From Akkermansia sp. RCC_12PD (GTDB taxonomy: Bacteria > Verrucomicrobiota > Verrucomicrobiia > Verrucomicrobiales > Akkermansiaceae): a DNA stretch of 64,000 bases. The notes under the pieces are model-generated. The model did not search any database, was not told the origin of the DNA, and saw only the letters and a program-made list of their open reading frames with translations. Shown here one piece after another: positions 53,633 through 61,506 of the stretch. The stretch spans positions 620,001 to 684,000 of the forward strand of contig NZ_CP143889.1 of NCBI RefSeq assembly GCF_036417355.1. The letters are read 5' to 3'. Both the position numbers and the translations under genes were made by a program. Position 1 is the stretch's first letter, and every line of letters starts with the position of its first letter.

Positions 53633-54634
53633 ATGTCCGGCAAATTAACCTATAAGCAATCGGGGGTCGATACCAAGGAAGCGGCAGCTTTTGTATCCGA
53701 CATTAGTTCTCACGTTAAAAGAACACAGAAAAAACGCTCTCTGCATCAAGCTTTCGGTCTCTTTGCCGCCGCTTATGACCTGAGTTCCTATCAAGAACCC
53801 GTCATCGTCACCGGATGCGACGGCGTTGGCACCAAGACGGAAATCCTTTTTGAACTGGACATGGTGGAAACCGCCGGCAAGGACCTCGTGGCCATGAACG
53901 TCAACGACATCCTTACTACCGGAGGCGATCCCCTTCTCTTCCTGGACTATCTGGGCATCTCCAATCTGGAAGCGGAACGCACGCGCATCACGCGCCTGGT
54001 CGCCGGCATGTGCGACTATCTGGAATCCTGCAACTGCATCCTGGCCGGCGGAGAAACGGCTGAAATGCCCGGAGTCGTTCCGGAATCCATCGTGGAGCTT
54101 TCCGGCTTCTGCATCGGGTGTTGTGAAAAAAGCAAGATGATCGATCCCACGACCGTGTGCTCCGGAGATATCTTCATCGGCTACAAATCCGACAGTTTCC
54201 ACGCCAACGGCTGGAGCCTCATCCGCCGCGTTCTGGAAGAAAACCCGGATGTCGTCAACGAAGAGGAACTCCGCTCCCTGCTGCTACCCACCCGCCTGTA
54301 CCACGACGTGGTGGAAGACATGCGGCGTTCCAACGTCATACCCAAGGCATACGCCCACATCACCGGAGGCGGCCTTCCGGAAAACCTGGAACGCTTCCTG
54401 GGAGACTATGGCGCGGACCTGTCCATTCCGTACTGGGACAATGAGGCGGCCCAGAAAATACTGAAGCACGTGGACGCAGCAGACCGCTTCAACACGTTCA
54501 ACATGGGCATCGGCTGGGTAGCTATCGTAAAACCGGAAGACGTGGAGGCCGCACTCAAGGCAGGCCCGGGCGGCGTAGTGATCGGCACATTGAGAGAAGG
54601 CCGCGGGATCCATGTAAAAGTAGAGGGCGAATAG
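53633..54634 (+). CDS. purM: Phosphoribosylformylglycinamidine cyclo-ligase
   Basis: PurM (AIR synthetase) closes the imidazole ring in purine synthesis with ATP. The 333-residue product has the family features KLTYKQSGVDTKEAAAFVSD, VTGCDGVGTKTEILF, DLVAMNVNDILTTGGDPLLF, CILAGGETAEMPGVV and ITGGGLPENLERFL. The start ATG 53633 gives the canonical N-terminus (MSGKLTYKQSG); a longer in-frame start at 53606 adds nine residues. purF lies 63 bases downstream on the same strand, so both purine genes may be cotranscribed. Confidence 0.95.
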   Translation: MSGKLTYKQSGVDTKEAAAFVSDISSHVKRTQKKRSLHQAFGLFAAAYDLSSYQEPVIVTGCDGVGTKTEILFELDMVETAGKDLVAMNVNDILTTGGDPLLFLDYLGISNLEAERTRITRLVAGMCDYLESCNCILAGGETAEMPGVVPESIVELSGFCIGCCEKSKMIDPTTVCSGDIFIGYKSDSFHANGWSLIRRVLEENPDVVNEEELRSLLLPTRLYHDVVEDMRRSNVIPKAYAHITGGGLPENLERFLGDYGADLSIPYWDNEAAQKILKHVDAADRFNTFNMGIGWVAIVKPEDVEAALKAGPGGVVIGTLREGRGIHVKVEGE

Positions 54635-54697
54635 AGAACATCATTTTTCCGCGTCGGTTACGCCACACTTGCAGGACAATCCTTTCATATCAATCCC

Positions 54698-56617
54698 ATG
54701 AGCGATTTTCTTAAACACGAGTGCGGCGTAGCCGCCATTCGCCTGCTTAAGCCTCTCTCTTATTTTCAGGACAAATACGGCAGCACCCTCTGGGCGTTCA
54801 ACAAACTGCTCATCCTGATGGAAAAGCAGCACAACCGCGGCCAGGACGGCGCGGGCATCGGCTGCGTAAAGCTCAACATGCCCCTGGGCCAGCCCTACCT
54901 GTTCCGTACCCGGGACGCCAGCAAGGACGCCCTTACTACCATCTTCAACGGCCAGATCAAGAAGCTCAACAAGAAAATCCGCCGCGGCCAGGTCAACCTG
55001 AAAGATGCGGAAGACATCAAAAACAACTTTGACTACGGCGGAGAAATCCTGATGGGGCATCTGCGCTACGGCACCTCCGGCCTCTTTGACGAAGGCTCCT
55101 GCCATCCCTACCTGCGCCGCACCAACTGGCCCACGCGCACGCTGATGGTGCTGGGCAACTTCAACATGACCAATACGCCGGAACTCAACCAGCGCATGAT
55201 TGAACGCGGCCAGCATCCCGTCTTCGGCACGGACACGCAAACCGTTCTGGAAGAAATCGGCTACCATCTGGATGAAGCCCACACGGACCTTTACCGCGCT
55301 TTGCGTGACAGCGGCATGCCTGGCCCGGAAATTCCCCACGCCATCTCCTCCCGTCTCAACATTCAGGAAATCATCCATAACTCCGCCCAGCGCTGGGACG
55401 GCGGCTATGCCATCATGGGAGCCATTGGCAACGGAGACTACTTCTGCCTGCGCGACCCCCACGGTATCCGTCCCTGCCACTACCTGATTACGGACGAATT
55501 CATCGCCGTGGCCTCCGAACGCGTCCCCCTGATGACCGTATTTGAAGTGGAAAGCGAACAAGTGCATGAGCTTCCTCCCGCCAACATGCTTTCCATCAAG
55601 GCGGACGGCACGCACGCCATCACGGAATTCACCACGCCGCTGGCCCCCACTCCCTGCTCCTTTGAAAAAATCTACTTCTCCCGCGGCAACGACCCCATCG
55701 TTTACCGGGAACGCAAGGCTCTTGGCGCAGCCCTGACACCGCAAATTGTGGACTCCCTGGAAGACCGTTTTGACAAATCCGCCATCACCTACATCCCCAA
55801 CACGGCGGAAACCGCCTACTACGGACTGCTGGAAGGATTGCGGGTGTACCGCCGCAAGCGCGTTCACGCCCAGCTACTGGAAGCCCTCCGGAACGGGACG
55901 CTGGATGAAAAAATGCTGGACAGCGCCATCCTGAAACGCTGGCCGCGCGGTGAAAAAATCGCGCACAAGGACATCAAGATGCGTACCTTTATCACGCAGG
56001 AAAAAAGCCGCGCCCAGCTCGTCTCCCACGTATACGACCTTACGTACGGAGCCGTAGGGCCGGAAGACGTCCTCGTCGCCATTGACGACTCCATCGTCCG
56101 CGGTACCACGCTGAAAAGGTCCATCCTGCGCATCCTGGGACGCACCAATCCCCGGAAAATCGTCGTCGCTTCCACTGCTCCGCAAATCCGGTATCCGGAC
56201 TGCTATGGAATCGACATGTCTGAACTGGGCAACTTCATCGCCTTCCAGGCCGCAGTCTCCCTGATCAAGCAGCACGGAAAAGCCCGCCTGCTGGAAGAAG
56301 TGTTCCAGGCATGCAAGGCGGAACTGGCCAAACCCAGGGAAGAACGCCGCAACTGCGTCAAAGCCATTTACGACGGCCTGACGGATGCGGAAATCTCACG
56401 GGAAATCACCCGCCTGGTTACGCCGCACGACGCACCGTGCCCGGTGGAAGTCATCTTCCAGACCATCGAAAACCTCCATGCCTCCATTGAAGGCCCTTGC
56501 GGAGACTGGTATTTCACGGGCGACTATCCCACGCCGGGCGGCTACACCACAGTTAATGTGGCATACATGCGCTGGTTTGAGGGTAAAGGGGGCCGTGCAT
56601 ACGATTTGCCCTTGTAG
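54698..56617 (+). CDS. purF: Amidophosphoribosyltransferase, long form
   Basis: PurF catalyses the committed step of purine synthesis, making phosphoribosylamine from PRPP and glutamine. The glutaminase domain has the N-terminal cysteine (ECGVAAIRLL, C9), QHNRGQDGAGIG, GHLRYGTSGLFD and FGTDTQTVLEEIG. The phosphoribosyltransferase domain has VLVAIDDSIVRGTTLKRSI, the PRPP-binding loop. The protein has 639 residues versus about 470-510 in E. coli and Bacillus. The excess lies in added segments and a C-terminal region (WYFTGDYPTPGGYTTVNVAY). It follows purM. Confidence 0.92.
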   Translation: MSDFLKHECGVAAIRLLKPLSYFQDKYGSTLWAFNKLLILMEKQHNRGQDGAGIGCVKLNMPLGQPYLFRTRDASKDALTTIFNGQIKKLNKKIRRGQVNLKDAEDIKNNFDYGGEILMGHLRYGTSGLFDEGSCHPYLRRTNWPTRTLMVLGNFNMTNTPELNQRMIERGQHPVFGTDTQTVLEEIGYHLDEAHTDLYRALRDSGMPGPEIPHAISSRLNIQEIIHNSAQRWDGGYAIMGAIGNGDYFCLRDPHGIRPCHYLITDEFIAVASERVPLMTVFEVESEQVHELPPANMLSIKADGTHAITEFTTPLAPTPCSFEKIYFSRGNDPIVYRERKALGAALTPQIVDSLEDRFDKSAITYIPNTAETAYYGLLEGLRVYRRKRVHAQLLEALRNGTLDEKMLDSAILKRWPRGEKIAHKDIKMRTFITQEKSRAQLVSHVYDLTYGAVGPEDVLVAIDDSIVRGTTLKRSILRILGRTNPRKIVVASTAPQIRYPDCYGIDMSELGNFIAFQAAVSLIKQHGKARLLEEVFQACKAELAKPREERRNCVKAIYDGLTDAEISREITRLVTPHDAPCPVEVIFQTIENLHASIEGPCGDWYFTGDYPTPGGYTTVNVAYMRWFEGKGGRAYDLPL

Positions 56618-56630
56618 GCCCCCCCGATTT

Positions 56631-56649
56631 TTAGGTAATCTACGCCTAA
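56631..56649 (+). promoter_or_regulatory. Inverted repeat before the ECF sigma gene
   Basis: TTAGG and CCTAA are separated by 9 bases and end one base before the sigma-factor ATG. This may be an operator or a translational hairpin at the start site. No Shine-Dalgarno sequence is visible there. Confidence 0.3.
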
Positions 56650-56650
56650 T

Positions 56651-57250
56651 ATGTCGGGCCCCATTGATTATACGACCCTGGAAGACACTGAACTGGTCGC
56701 CAGAGCTCGGGAAGGAGATTCTCGTGCTTTTGACGAGCTTGTGATCCGCCACAGCCGTAAGCTTCATGCCACGCTGTACCAAATGACGGATAACTACGAC
56801 GATGCCTATGACATCGCGCAAGAAGCGTTTTCCAAAGCCTACAGGGCCTTGCGCTACTTCAACGGTCAAAGCGCGTTTTACACATGGCTTCATTCCATTG
56901 CCGTCAACCACGCCAGGAACTTCCTGAAAAAGCGCAACCGCAGAATGACCTACAGTCTGGACGACGACGAATACGGCGACCATACGGAAAAGGATATGAA
57001 CATGGCGGATGAAACGGACGGGGCGGACCCCGAACGCCGCACTCATTTAAACGAACTTCAGCTCAAGATCAATGAAGCACTCAAAAAGCTCTCCACGAAA
57101 CACCGTGAAGTTGTGGTTCTGCACGATGTCAAAGGCCTTAATCATACGGAGATTTCCGCCCTTCTCGGCATCTCGGAAGGAACACTCAGATCCCGATTGC
57201 ATTACGCCCACAAGGAACTCCAGGGATTGCTGGCGGAATATCTGAGCTAA
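56651..57250 (+). CDS. ECF-type RNA polymerase sigma factor
   Basis: The 199-residue protein has region 2 (AFDELVIRHSRKLHATLYQM, DIAQEAFSKAYRALRYFNGQ, FYTWLHSIAVNHARNFLKKR) and region 4 (HREVVVLHDVKGLNHTEISA, GISEGTLRSRLHYAHKEL), and lacks region 3, as ECF sigma factors do. It directs RNA polymerase to a small regulon. The linker between the regions is long and acidic. The next two genes on the strand are a single-span membrane protein and a degenerate HtrA-like protein, a layout like sigma/anti-sigma/protease stress modules. Confidence 0.93.
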   Translation: MSGPIDYTTLEDTELVARAREGDSRAFDELVIRHSRKLHATLYQMTDNYDDAYDIAQEAFSKAYRALRYFNGQSAFYTWLHSIAVNHARNFLKKRNRRMTYSLDDDEYGDHTEKDMNMADETDGADPERRTHLNELQLKINEALKKLSTKHREVVVLHDVKGLNHTEISALLGISEGTLRSRLHYAHKELQGLLAEYLS

Positions 57251-57300
57251 TGCGTTAAAAAATATTGAACACTGCATCCTGCTGGCCTGTCAAACGCTTA

Positions 57301-57316
57301 GTCCTAGAATCAGGAC
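57301..57316 (+). repeat. Short inverted repeat downstream of the ECF sigma gene
   Basis: GTCCT and AGGAC are spaced by 6 bases in the 105-base gap between the sigma gene and the membrane-protein gene. It may be an operator or weak terminator. Confidence 0.3.
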
Positions 57317-57355
57317 CAAACACCCTAACCCATATCATACACAAAATCAACGACG

Positions 57356-57859
57356 ATGGATAAACAATCCACAGAACAAAAAGAGGAAACTCTGGTTGCC
57401 ATGCTGGCGTCCTTCCGTAAGGAAGCTTGTTATCATGACAATTTTGAAGAAGATTTCCTCCGCAATTTTCATCTGAGAAAGGAAACCGATCAGGCTACTC
57501 AATCTACTTGGAAATTGTTGCTCGAACGCCTGGACAACTATCTGCAAAACTTTAGAGGTTGGCAGTGGATATACGCGTCCATGTCCATCGTGACATTGGC
57601 GGCCGTAGGCGTTATCATAGCGTCTGGGGACATGGAACCGGCGGACGCTTACGTATCTGCCCCCCGTATCCCCGACGGGAAACTTCAACCCGTTAGCGAG
57701 GAAGAAGTAGAAACAACCTCAACTGACGGAGCGGCCGGAGCGACAACAACGCTCACCACGGAGGTCCCGTCTAACGAAACATCGATCAAAGAAAATCAGC
57801 TACAGACTGATTCCAATACCGATGACAAACCGGTATCCCGAGTTCTCATTGAGATGTAA
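57356..57859 (+). CDS. Single-span membrane protein, possible anti-sigma partner
   Basis: I do not recognise the family of this 167-residue protein. Residues 1-67 are charged (FRKEACYHDNFEEDFLRNFH, then a helix). One membrane helix follows at about 69-90 (IYASMSIVTLAAVGVIIASG), then a Ser/Thr/Glu-rich outer tail. This N-in, one-span layout and position after an ECF sigma gene fit an anti-sigma factor, but there is no HxxxCxxC zinc motif. The stop overlaps the start of the next gene (TAATG), so translation is coupled. Confidence 0.7.
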   Translation: MDKQSTEQKEETLVAMLASFRKEACYHDNFEEDFLRNFHLRKETDQATQSTWKLLLERLDNYLQNFRGWQWIYASMSIVTLAAVGVIIASGDMEPADAYVSAPRIPDGKLQPVSEEEVETTSTDGAAGATTTLTTEVPSNETSIKENQLQTDSNTDDKPVSRVLIEM

Positions 57860-58743
57860 TGCTCATTATGAACTTGGTGGTTCCCATATTAGCAGGCATA
57901 GCCGTCGCAGGCATTATTCAGCAAGCGGCGGCCGTGCCTGCTCCTTTTAAAGTAACGGCTGTTCCGCAGCAGGCAAACGGGGAATCATACACGACCCTGG
58001 CCGCACAGACAAGCAACGGCTTTATTGCCGCCCTGATCCCTTACAGGGTTTTTAAAAACGGAGCTGTAACCTATCACCTGGACGGCAAGGAGACACCGCC
58101 CCTCCAAGTATGGGCGCAGGAAAAGCTTACGGGATTGACGCTGTTCAAGGTAAATCCCTCCCTTCTCTCCGGCACATCCCCTTCCATCGCCGCAAACGCC
58201 ACCCTCAGACGGGGAGCCAGGCTTGCCTTCACCAACAGCGAGAATGAACCCACGCTAGGTATTTATGTGGGCATGGAGCACTCCATAGGGGACATCAGCT
58301 TTCCCTTGCGCCTTATCCGCGCTCAATTCCCCAAACTGGCAGCACCGCCGATCGGCCAGCCGTGCTATGATGCAGACAACCGTCTTGTCGGCATCGTCCT
58401 GGGCGTCTCCCGCAAAGGCACCTGCCATCTTCTGCCGGCCCAGGCCATCTCTTTCCTGGCAGAAAATCCCAAAGCCAAACGGGTGCGGCTGGGCTGCCTG
58501 CTGGACATCAACTCATCCACCCCCGTCATTGAAGGAATTATCAATGGTGGCCCACTGGCACGCGGCGGCATCCAGACCGGAGACATTCTCATGAGCATCA
58601 ACAACGTTCCCATCCGCAACTATGGAGACATGCTGGACGCCACCTACTACCTGACAGGGGAAAAAACCCTGACCATCCAGGTCATCCGCGGAACCCAGAT
58701 TGTGGAAAGCAAAGGCATCATCCCCACGCAGGATCCCCGCTGA
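57859..58743 (+). CDS. PDZ-domain protein with a degenerate HtrA-like protease domain
   Basis: The 294-residue protein starts with a hydrophobic signal or anchor (LVVPILAGIAVAGIIQQAAA). The region at about 35-200 resembles a trypsin-like fold, but where HtrA/DegP has GNSGGP it has PPIGQPCYDADNRLVGIVLG, with no serine at that position, and I see no clear His-Asp pair. A PDZ domain follows (LGCLLDINSSTPVIEGIING, GDILMSINNVPI, about 205-290). It is translationally coupled to the membrane protein upstream. It may be a non-catalytic sensor that binds unfolded outer-membrane proteins. Confidence 0.8.
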   Translation: MLIMNLVVPILAGIAVAGIIQQAAAVPAPFKVTAVPQQANGESYTTLAAQTSNGFIAALIPYRVFKNGAVTYHLDGKETPPLQVWAQEKLTGLTLFKVNPSLLSGTSPSIAANATLRRGARLAFTNSENEPTLGIYVGMEHSIGDISFPLRLIRAQFPKLAAPPIGQPCYDADNRLVGIVLGVSRKGTCHLLPAQAISFLAENPKAKRVRLGCLLDINSSTPVIEGIINGGPLARGGIQTGDILMSINNVPIRNYGDMLDATYYLTGEKTLTIQVIRGTQIVESKGIIPTQDPR

Positions 58744-58852
58744 TACGGACCCGGCATCCCGGAGGAATGAAAGGAGCGCCTTTCCCTCCCAAAATCGGCT
58801 TCTTGCCTTGTTTCAGGCTTGAACTTGACTGCCGTCCCACTTAAAAAGGGGC

Positions 58853-59221
58853 GTGCTTCAAATCGTCTTCAATAAAATCAGTGCCGCGGAAATATCCCGT
58901 ATTCCCACGCTGGAACAACTGGACCTGCTGGGAGAATTCCAGGTTTCCGAATCCATGCTTCAAACGCTGGATGACACCCGTTTCGGCAAAATGGAAAAAG
59001 ACGGCAAAACGCTTTACCGTTACGTGGCCAAGGACTACCGAATCTATTTTGAAGTCATTGACGGAAAAGTGGTCGTTCACCGCGTACTGCATGCCAACAG
59101 CCTGAACGACTTTTTATTCCGCACGAACATCTCTCCTACGGCGGGAGAAGATGAAATCCTCAGCCAGTCCAAGCATTTCTGGAAGCTGATCGACGAAGGC
59201 AAAAACTCCTCCAAAGCCTGA
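58853..59221 (+). CDS. RelE/ParE-fold-like small protein
   Basis: The 122-residue product starts at a GTG (58853) just after AAAAAGGGG. Its centre, YRYVAKDYRIYFEVIDGKVV, follows the RelE/ParE toxin pattern (YR--V--YRI-YE--DG-VVV), then VHRVLHANSLNDFLF. The N-terminal 55 residues (PTLEQLDLLGEFQVSESMLQ) are not toxin-like. No antitoxin gene is adjacent, so it could be a domesticated relative or a regulatory protein. It is 12 bases upstream of coaC and probably cotranscribed with it. The family call is an inference from one motif. Confidence 0.55.
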   Translation: MLQIVFNKISAAEISRIPTLEQLDLLGEFQVSESMLQTLDDTRFGKMEKDGKTLYRYVAKDYRIYFEVIDGKVVVHRVLHANSLNDFLFRTNISPTAGEDEILSQSKHFWKLIDEGKNSSKA

Positions 59222-59233
59222 ACTCCCCTTTCC

Positions 59234-59773
59234 ATGGCCTGCATCATCCTAGGCGTCACCGGCTCCATTGCCGCGTACAAGGCGGCGGACATCGCTTCCG
59301 CCCTCGTCAAGCACGGACATGACGTGCATTGCGTCTGCACGGCCAAGGCCTTGGAATTCGTCACGCCCCTCACTCTCCACACCATCTCCCGCAACCCCGT
59401 TTTCTCCTCCTTTGACGATGAAAAAGGGGAATGGATTCCCCCCCATATCCAGCTGGCTCAAAACGCCGACCTCCTGGTTGTGGCGCCCGCCACGGCAAAC
59501 ACCATGGCAAACTTTGCCCACGGCATGGCGCCGGACATGCTCAGCTCCCTCTACCTGGCCTGCAAGGCCCCCGTGTTAATTTGCCCCGCCATGAACGTCC
59601 ACATGTGGGAGCATCCCGCCACCCGGAAAAACGCGGAAATCCTGAAACAGCGGGAACGTCACCACATCTTCGGCCCTGCCGAGGCCGGCATCCTTGCGTG
59701 CGGAGCGGCCGGGACGGGCAAGCTGATGCCCGTGGAATTGATTGTGAAAAAAACTCTTTCCCTGCTGCCATAA
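59234..59773 (+). CDS. coaC: Phosphopantothenoylcysteine decarboxylase, CoaC domain only
   Basis: This flavoprotein decarboxylates phosphopantothenoylcysteine to phosphopantetheine in coenzyme A synthesis. The 179 residues carry GVTGSIAAYKAADIASALVK (FMN binding), PPHIQLAQNADLLVVAPATA with the active-site His, the CPAMNVHMW motif and the clamp ACGAAGTGKL. Most bacteria have a fused CoaBC of about 400 residues; here the CoaB (ligase) part is absent, and the next frame is an unrelated lipoprotein. CoaB must be encoded elsewhere. It is in a forward cluster with the RelE-like gene and a lipoprotein. Confidence 0.92.
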   Translation: MACIILGVTGSIAAYKAADIASALVKHGHDVHCVCTAKALEFVTPLTLHTISRNPVFSSFDDEKGEWIPPHIQLAQNADLLVVAPATANTMANFAHGMAPDMLSSLYLACKAPVLICPAMNVHMWEHPATRKNAEILKQRERHHIFGPAEAGILACGAAGTGKLMPVELIVKKTLSLLP

Positions 59774-59847
59774 AGGCTGTGGAAAAATCGCCTCATGCCT
59801 TTTTATTGGTTTGCCCCCGGAGGGATAAATCTTTTATCATTCCGGGC

Positions 59848-60429
59848 ATGAAGCTGCTCACTCTTTTCCTTGGAACCCTGTTGCTTTGTTCCTGCGGGTC
59901 TGACAAATATCCCGTCAGCTTCCATATGCAGACAGGCGCCTCCGACAGTCAGAAATTCTCCTTCCGGAATGAAGATGACGGTTACTACTACTCCAAAGTA
60001 CCCTTCATCTCCCAGAATGACATTGACTCCTACTACTCCTTCCGGGCGGCGGACAATACTTACGGAGCCGTATTCAACATTAAAAAAGGCCTGCACAGCA
60101 GGGTGGAAGGGGTAACCGCATTAAATCTCGGCAAACAGATACTGCCCATCGTCAACGGCCACCGCATGCAGCCCATGCGTCTCTACAACAACCCCATCAA
60201 GGGAGGCAAACTGGCCGTTCTGGGGGGCTTCTCCCCAGCGGACCTTGCCGCCATGGCGGAATTCATCCCTCCGGCGGACCCTAAAAGGGAAGAAGCCATC
60301 AACAAGCTCGCTCCCGTCACCAAGCCTCTGCTTCCTGCAATAGACCCCACCAAGGAAAAGAAAGAAGCCAAGGACCCTGAAGACCACAAAGACCGCACCG
60401 TGATCAGCACCCGCCGCGGACGGCTCTGA
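59848..60429 (+). CDS. Lipoprotein of unknown function
   Basis: The 193-residue protein begins MKLLTLFLGTLLLCSCGSDK, a lipoprotein signal with lipobox LCSC. The body (FRNEDDGYYYSKVPFISQND, VFNIKKGLHSRVEGVTALNL) is beta-rich and has no recognised domain. It ends in a charged tail (KEKKEAKDPEDHKD). The start ATG 59848 is chosen because the lipobox directly follows; the longer frame starting in coaC is not plausible. An M23 peptidase gene follows after 13 bases, so it may have an envelope role, but none is shown. Confidence 0.75.
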   Translation: MKLLTLFLGTLLLCSCGSDKYPVSFHMQTGASDSQKFSFRNEDDGYYYSKVPFISQNDIDSYYSFRAADNTYGAVFNIKKGLHSRVEGVTALNLGKQILPIVNGHRMQPMRLYNNPIKGGKLAVLGGFSPADLAAMAEFIPPADPKREEAINKLAPVTKPLLPAIDPTKEKKEAKDPEDHKDRTVISTRRGRL

Positions 60430-60442
60430 TCCCGCACGTTTT

Positions 60443-61492
60443 ATGAACATGCACAGCAAGTTCCTCCTGTTCCTGTCCGGATGCTTCCTGTTCCTGTGGA
60501 GCGCCTCTTATCTGGCGGCGGACATTGCCGTGCGCTTCCCCACCTCAAACACGGCCCTTCTGAACGACCGTCCGCAGGACTTTTACATGTACGTGGACCG
60601 GAACTTCGAGGGGCAGAAATCCCAGCCCTGGCAGGCCGGTGCCTACGGCTTTACCCGCACCCTAGTCAGAACCCAGGCAGGCCCGGTAGCCACCAAATTT
60701 CATGAAGGCATTGACATCAAGCCCCTCAAAAGGGATGCCGCAGGCGTCCCTCTGGACGATGTCCACCCGGTGGCTGGCGGCATCGTGGTCCATGCTTCCG
60801 CAAACCCTGCGCACAGCAACTACGGCCGCTACGTCGTCATTGAACACCGGCTGAAAGACGGACCGCTCTATAGCCTTTACGCCCACCTCGCCTCCGTCAA
60901 CTGCCGGGAGGGGGACCAGGTAGGCACCGGAAACGTCATCGGACGCCTGGGCTATTCCGGCGCAGGGCTGAATAAAACACGGGCCCACCTGCATCTGGAG
61001 CTCTGTCTCAAGCTCCAGGACAACTTTCAACCCTGGTATGACAGCCTGAAAATGGGCACGCCCAACCGCCACGGCAATTACAACGGCCTGAACCTGGCGG
61101 GCTTTGATGCGGCGCCTGTCCTCATCCACTGCAAGGACGGGGAGGAATTCTCCCTGTCCCGCCATATCTCTTCCCTCCCGGTGCAATACGTAGTGCGCGT
61201 TCCCTCCACCGGAAAAATACCCAGCCTGGTCAAAAACTATCCCTTCCTGCTGAAACCGGGTCCGTCACAGCCCAAATCCTGGGAAATCAGTTTCACCGGA
61301 CCCGGAGTTCCCACCTCCGTCACTCCTTCTGCGGAACCCTGCAGTGAACCTGCCGTCATCCGGGCTGTTCCCCATCCCTTCTCCCAACTGTACAGAACCT
61401 GCAACCGCGTTTCCGGTTCCAGCAAGGAACCCAGGCTGACGGCTTCCGGAAAACGCTACATCCGGCTCATTTTCATGGGAACGGAACCATAA
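60443..61492 (+). CDS. M23-family peptidase (LytM-like)
   Basis: M23 peptidases cut peptidoglycan cross-links with one zinc ion. The zinc and catalytic residues are visible: KFHEGIDIKPL (HxxxD), HYSNYG-like AHSNYGRYVVIEHRL, and RAHLHLELCL (HxH). The 349-residue product has a signal peptide (FLLFLSGCFLFLWSASYLAA). After the catalytic domain is a 130-residue beta-rich C-terminal region. LytM-like proteins may be active lytic enzymes or cell-division activators; all zinc ligands seem present, so activity is plausible. It sits between a lipoprotein gene and a TPR gene. Confidence 0.9.
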   Translation: MNMHSKFLLFLSGCFLFLWSASYLAADIAVRFPTSNTALLNDRPQDFYMYVDRNFEGQKSQPWQAGAYGFTRTLVRTQAGPVATKFHEGIDIKPLKRDAAGVPLDDVHPVAGGIVVHASANPAHSNYGRYVVIEHRLKDGPLYSLYAHLASVNCREGDQVGTGNVIGRLGYSGAGLNKTRAHLHLELCLKLQDNFQPWYDSLKMGTPNRHGNYNGLNLAGFDAAPVLIHCKDGEEFSLSRHISSLPVQYVVRVPSTGKIPSLVKNYPFLLKPGPSQPKSWEISFTGPGVPTSVTPSAEPCSEPAVIRAVPHPFSQLYRTCNRVSGSSKEPRLTASGKRYIRLIFMGTEP

Positions 61493-61506
61493 GCCCCTTA
61501 TTGATC

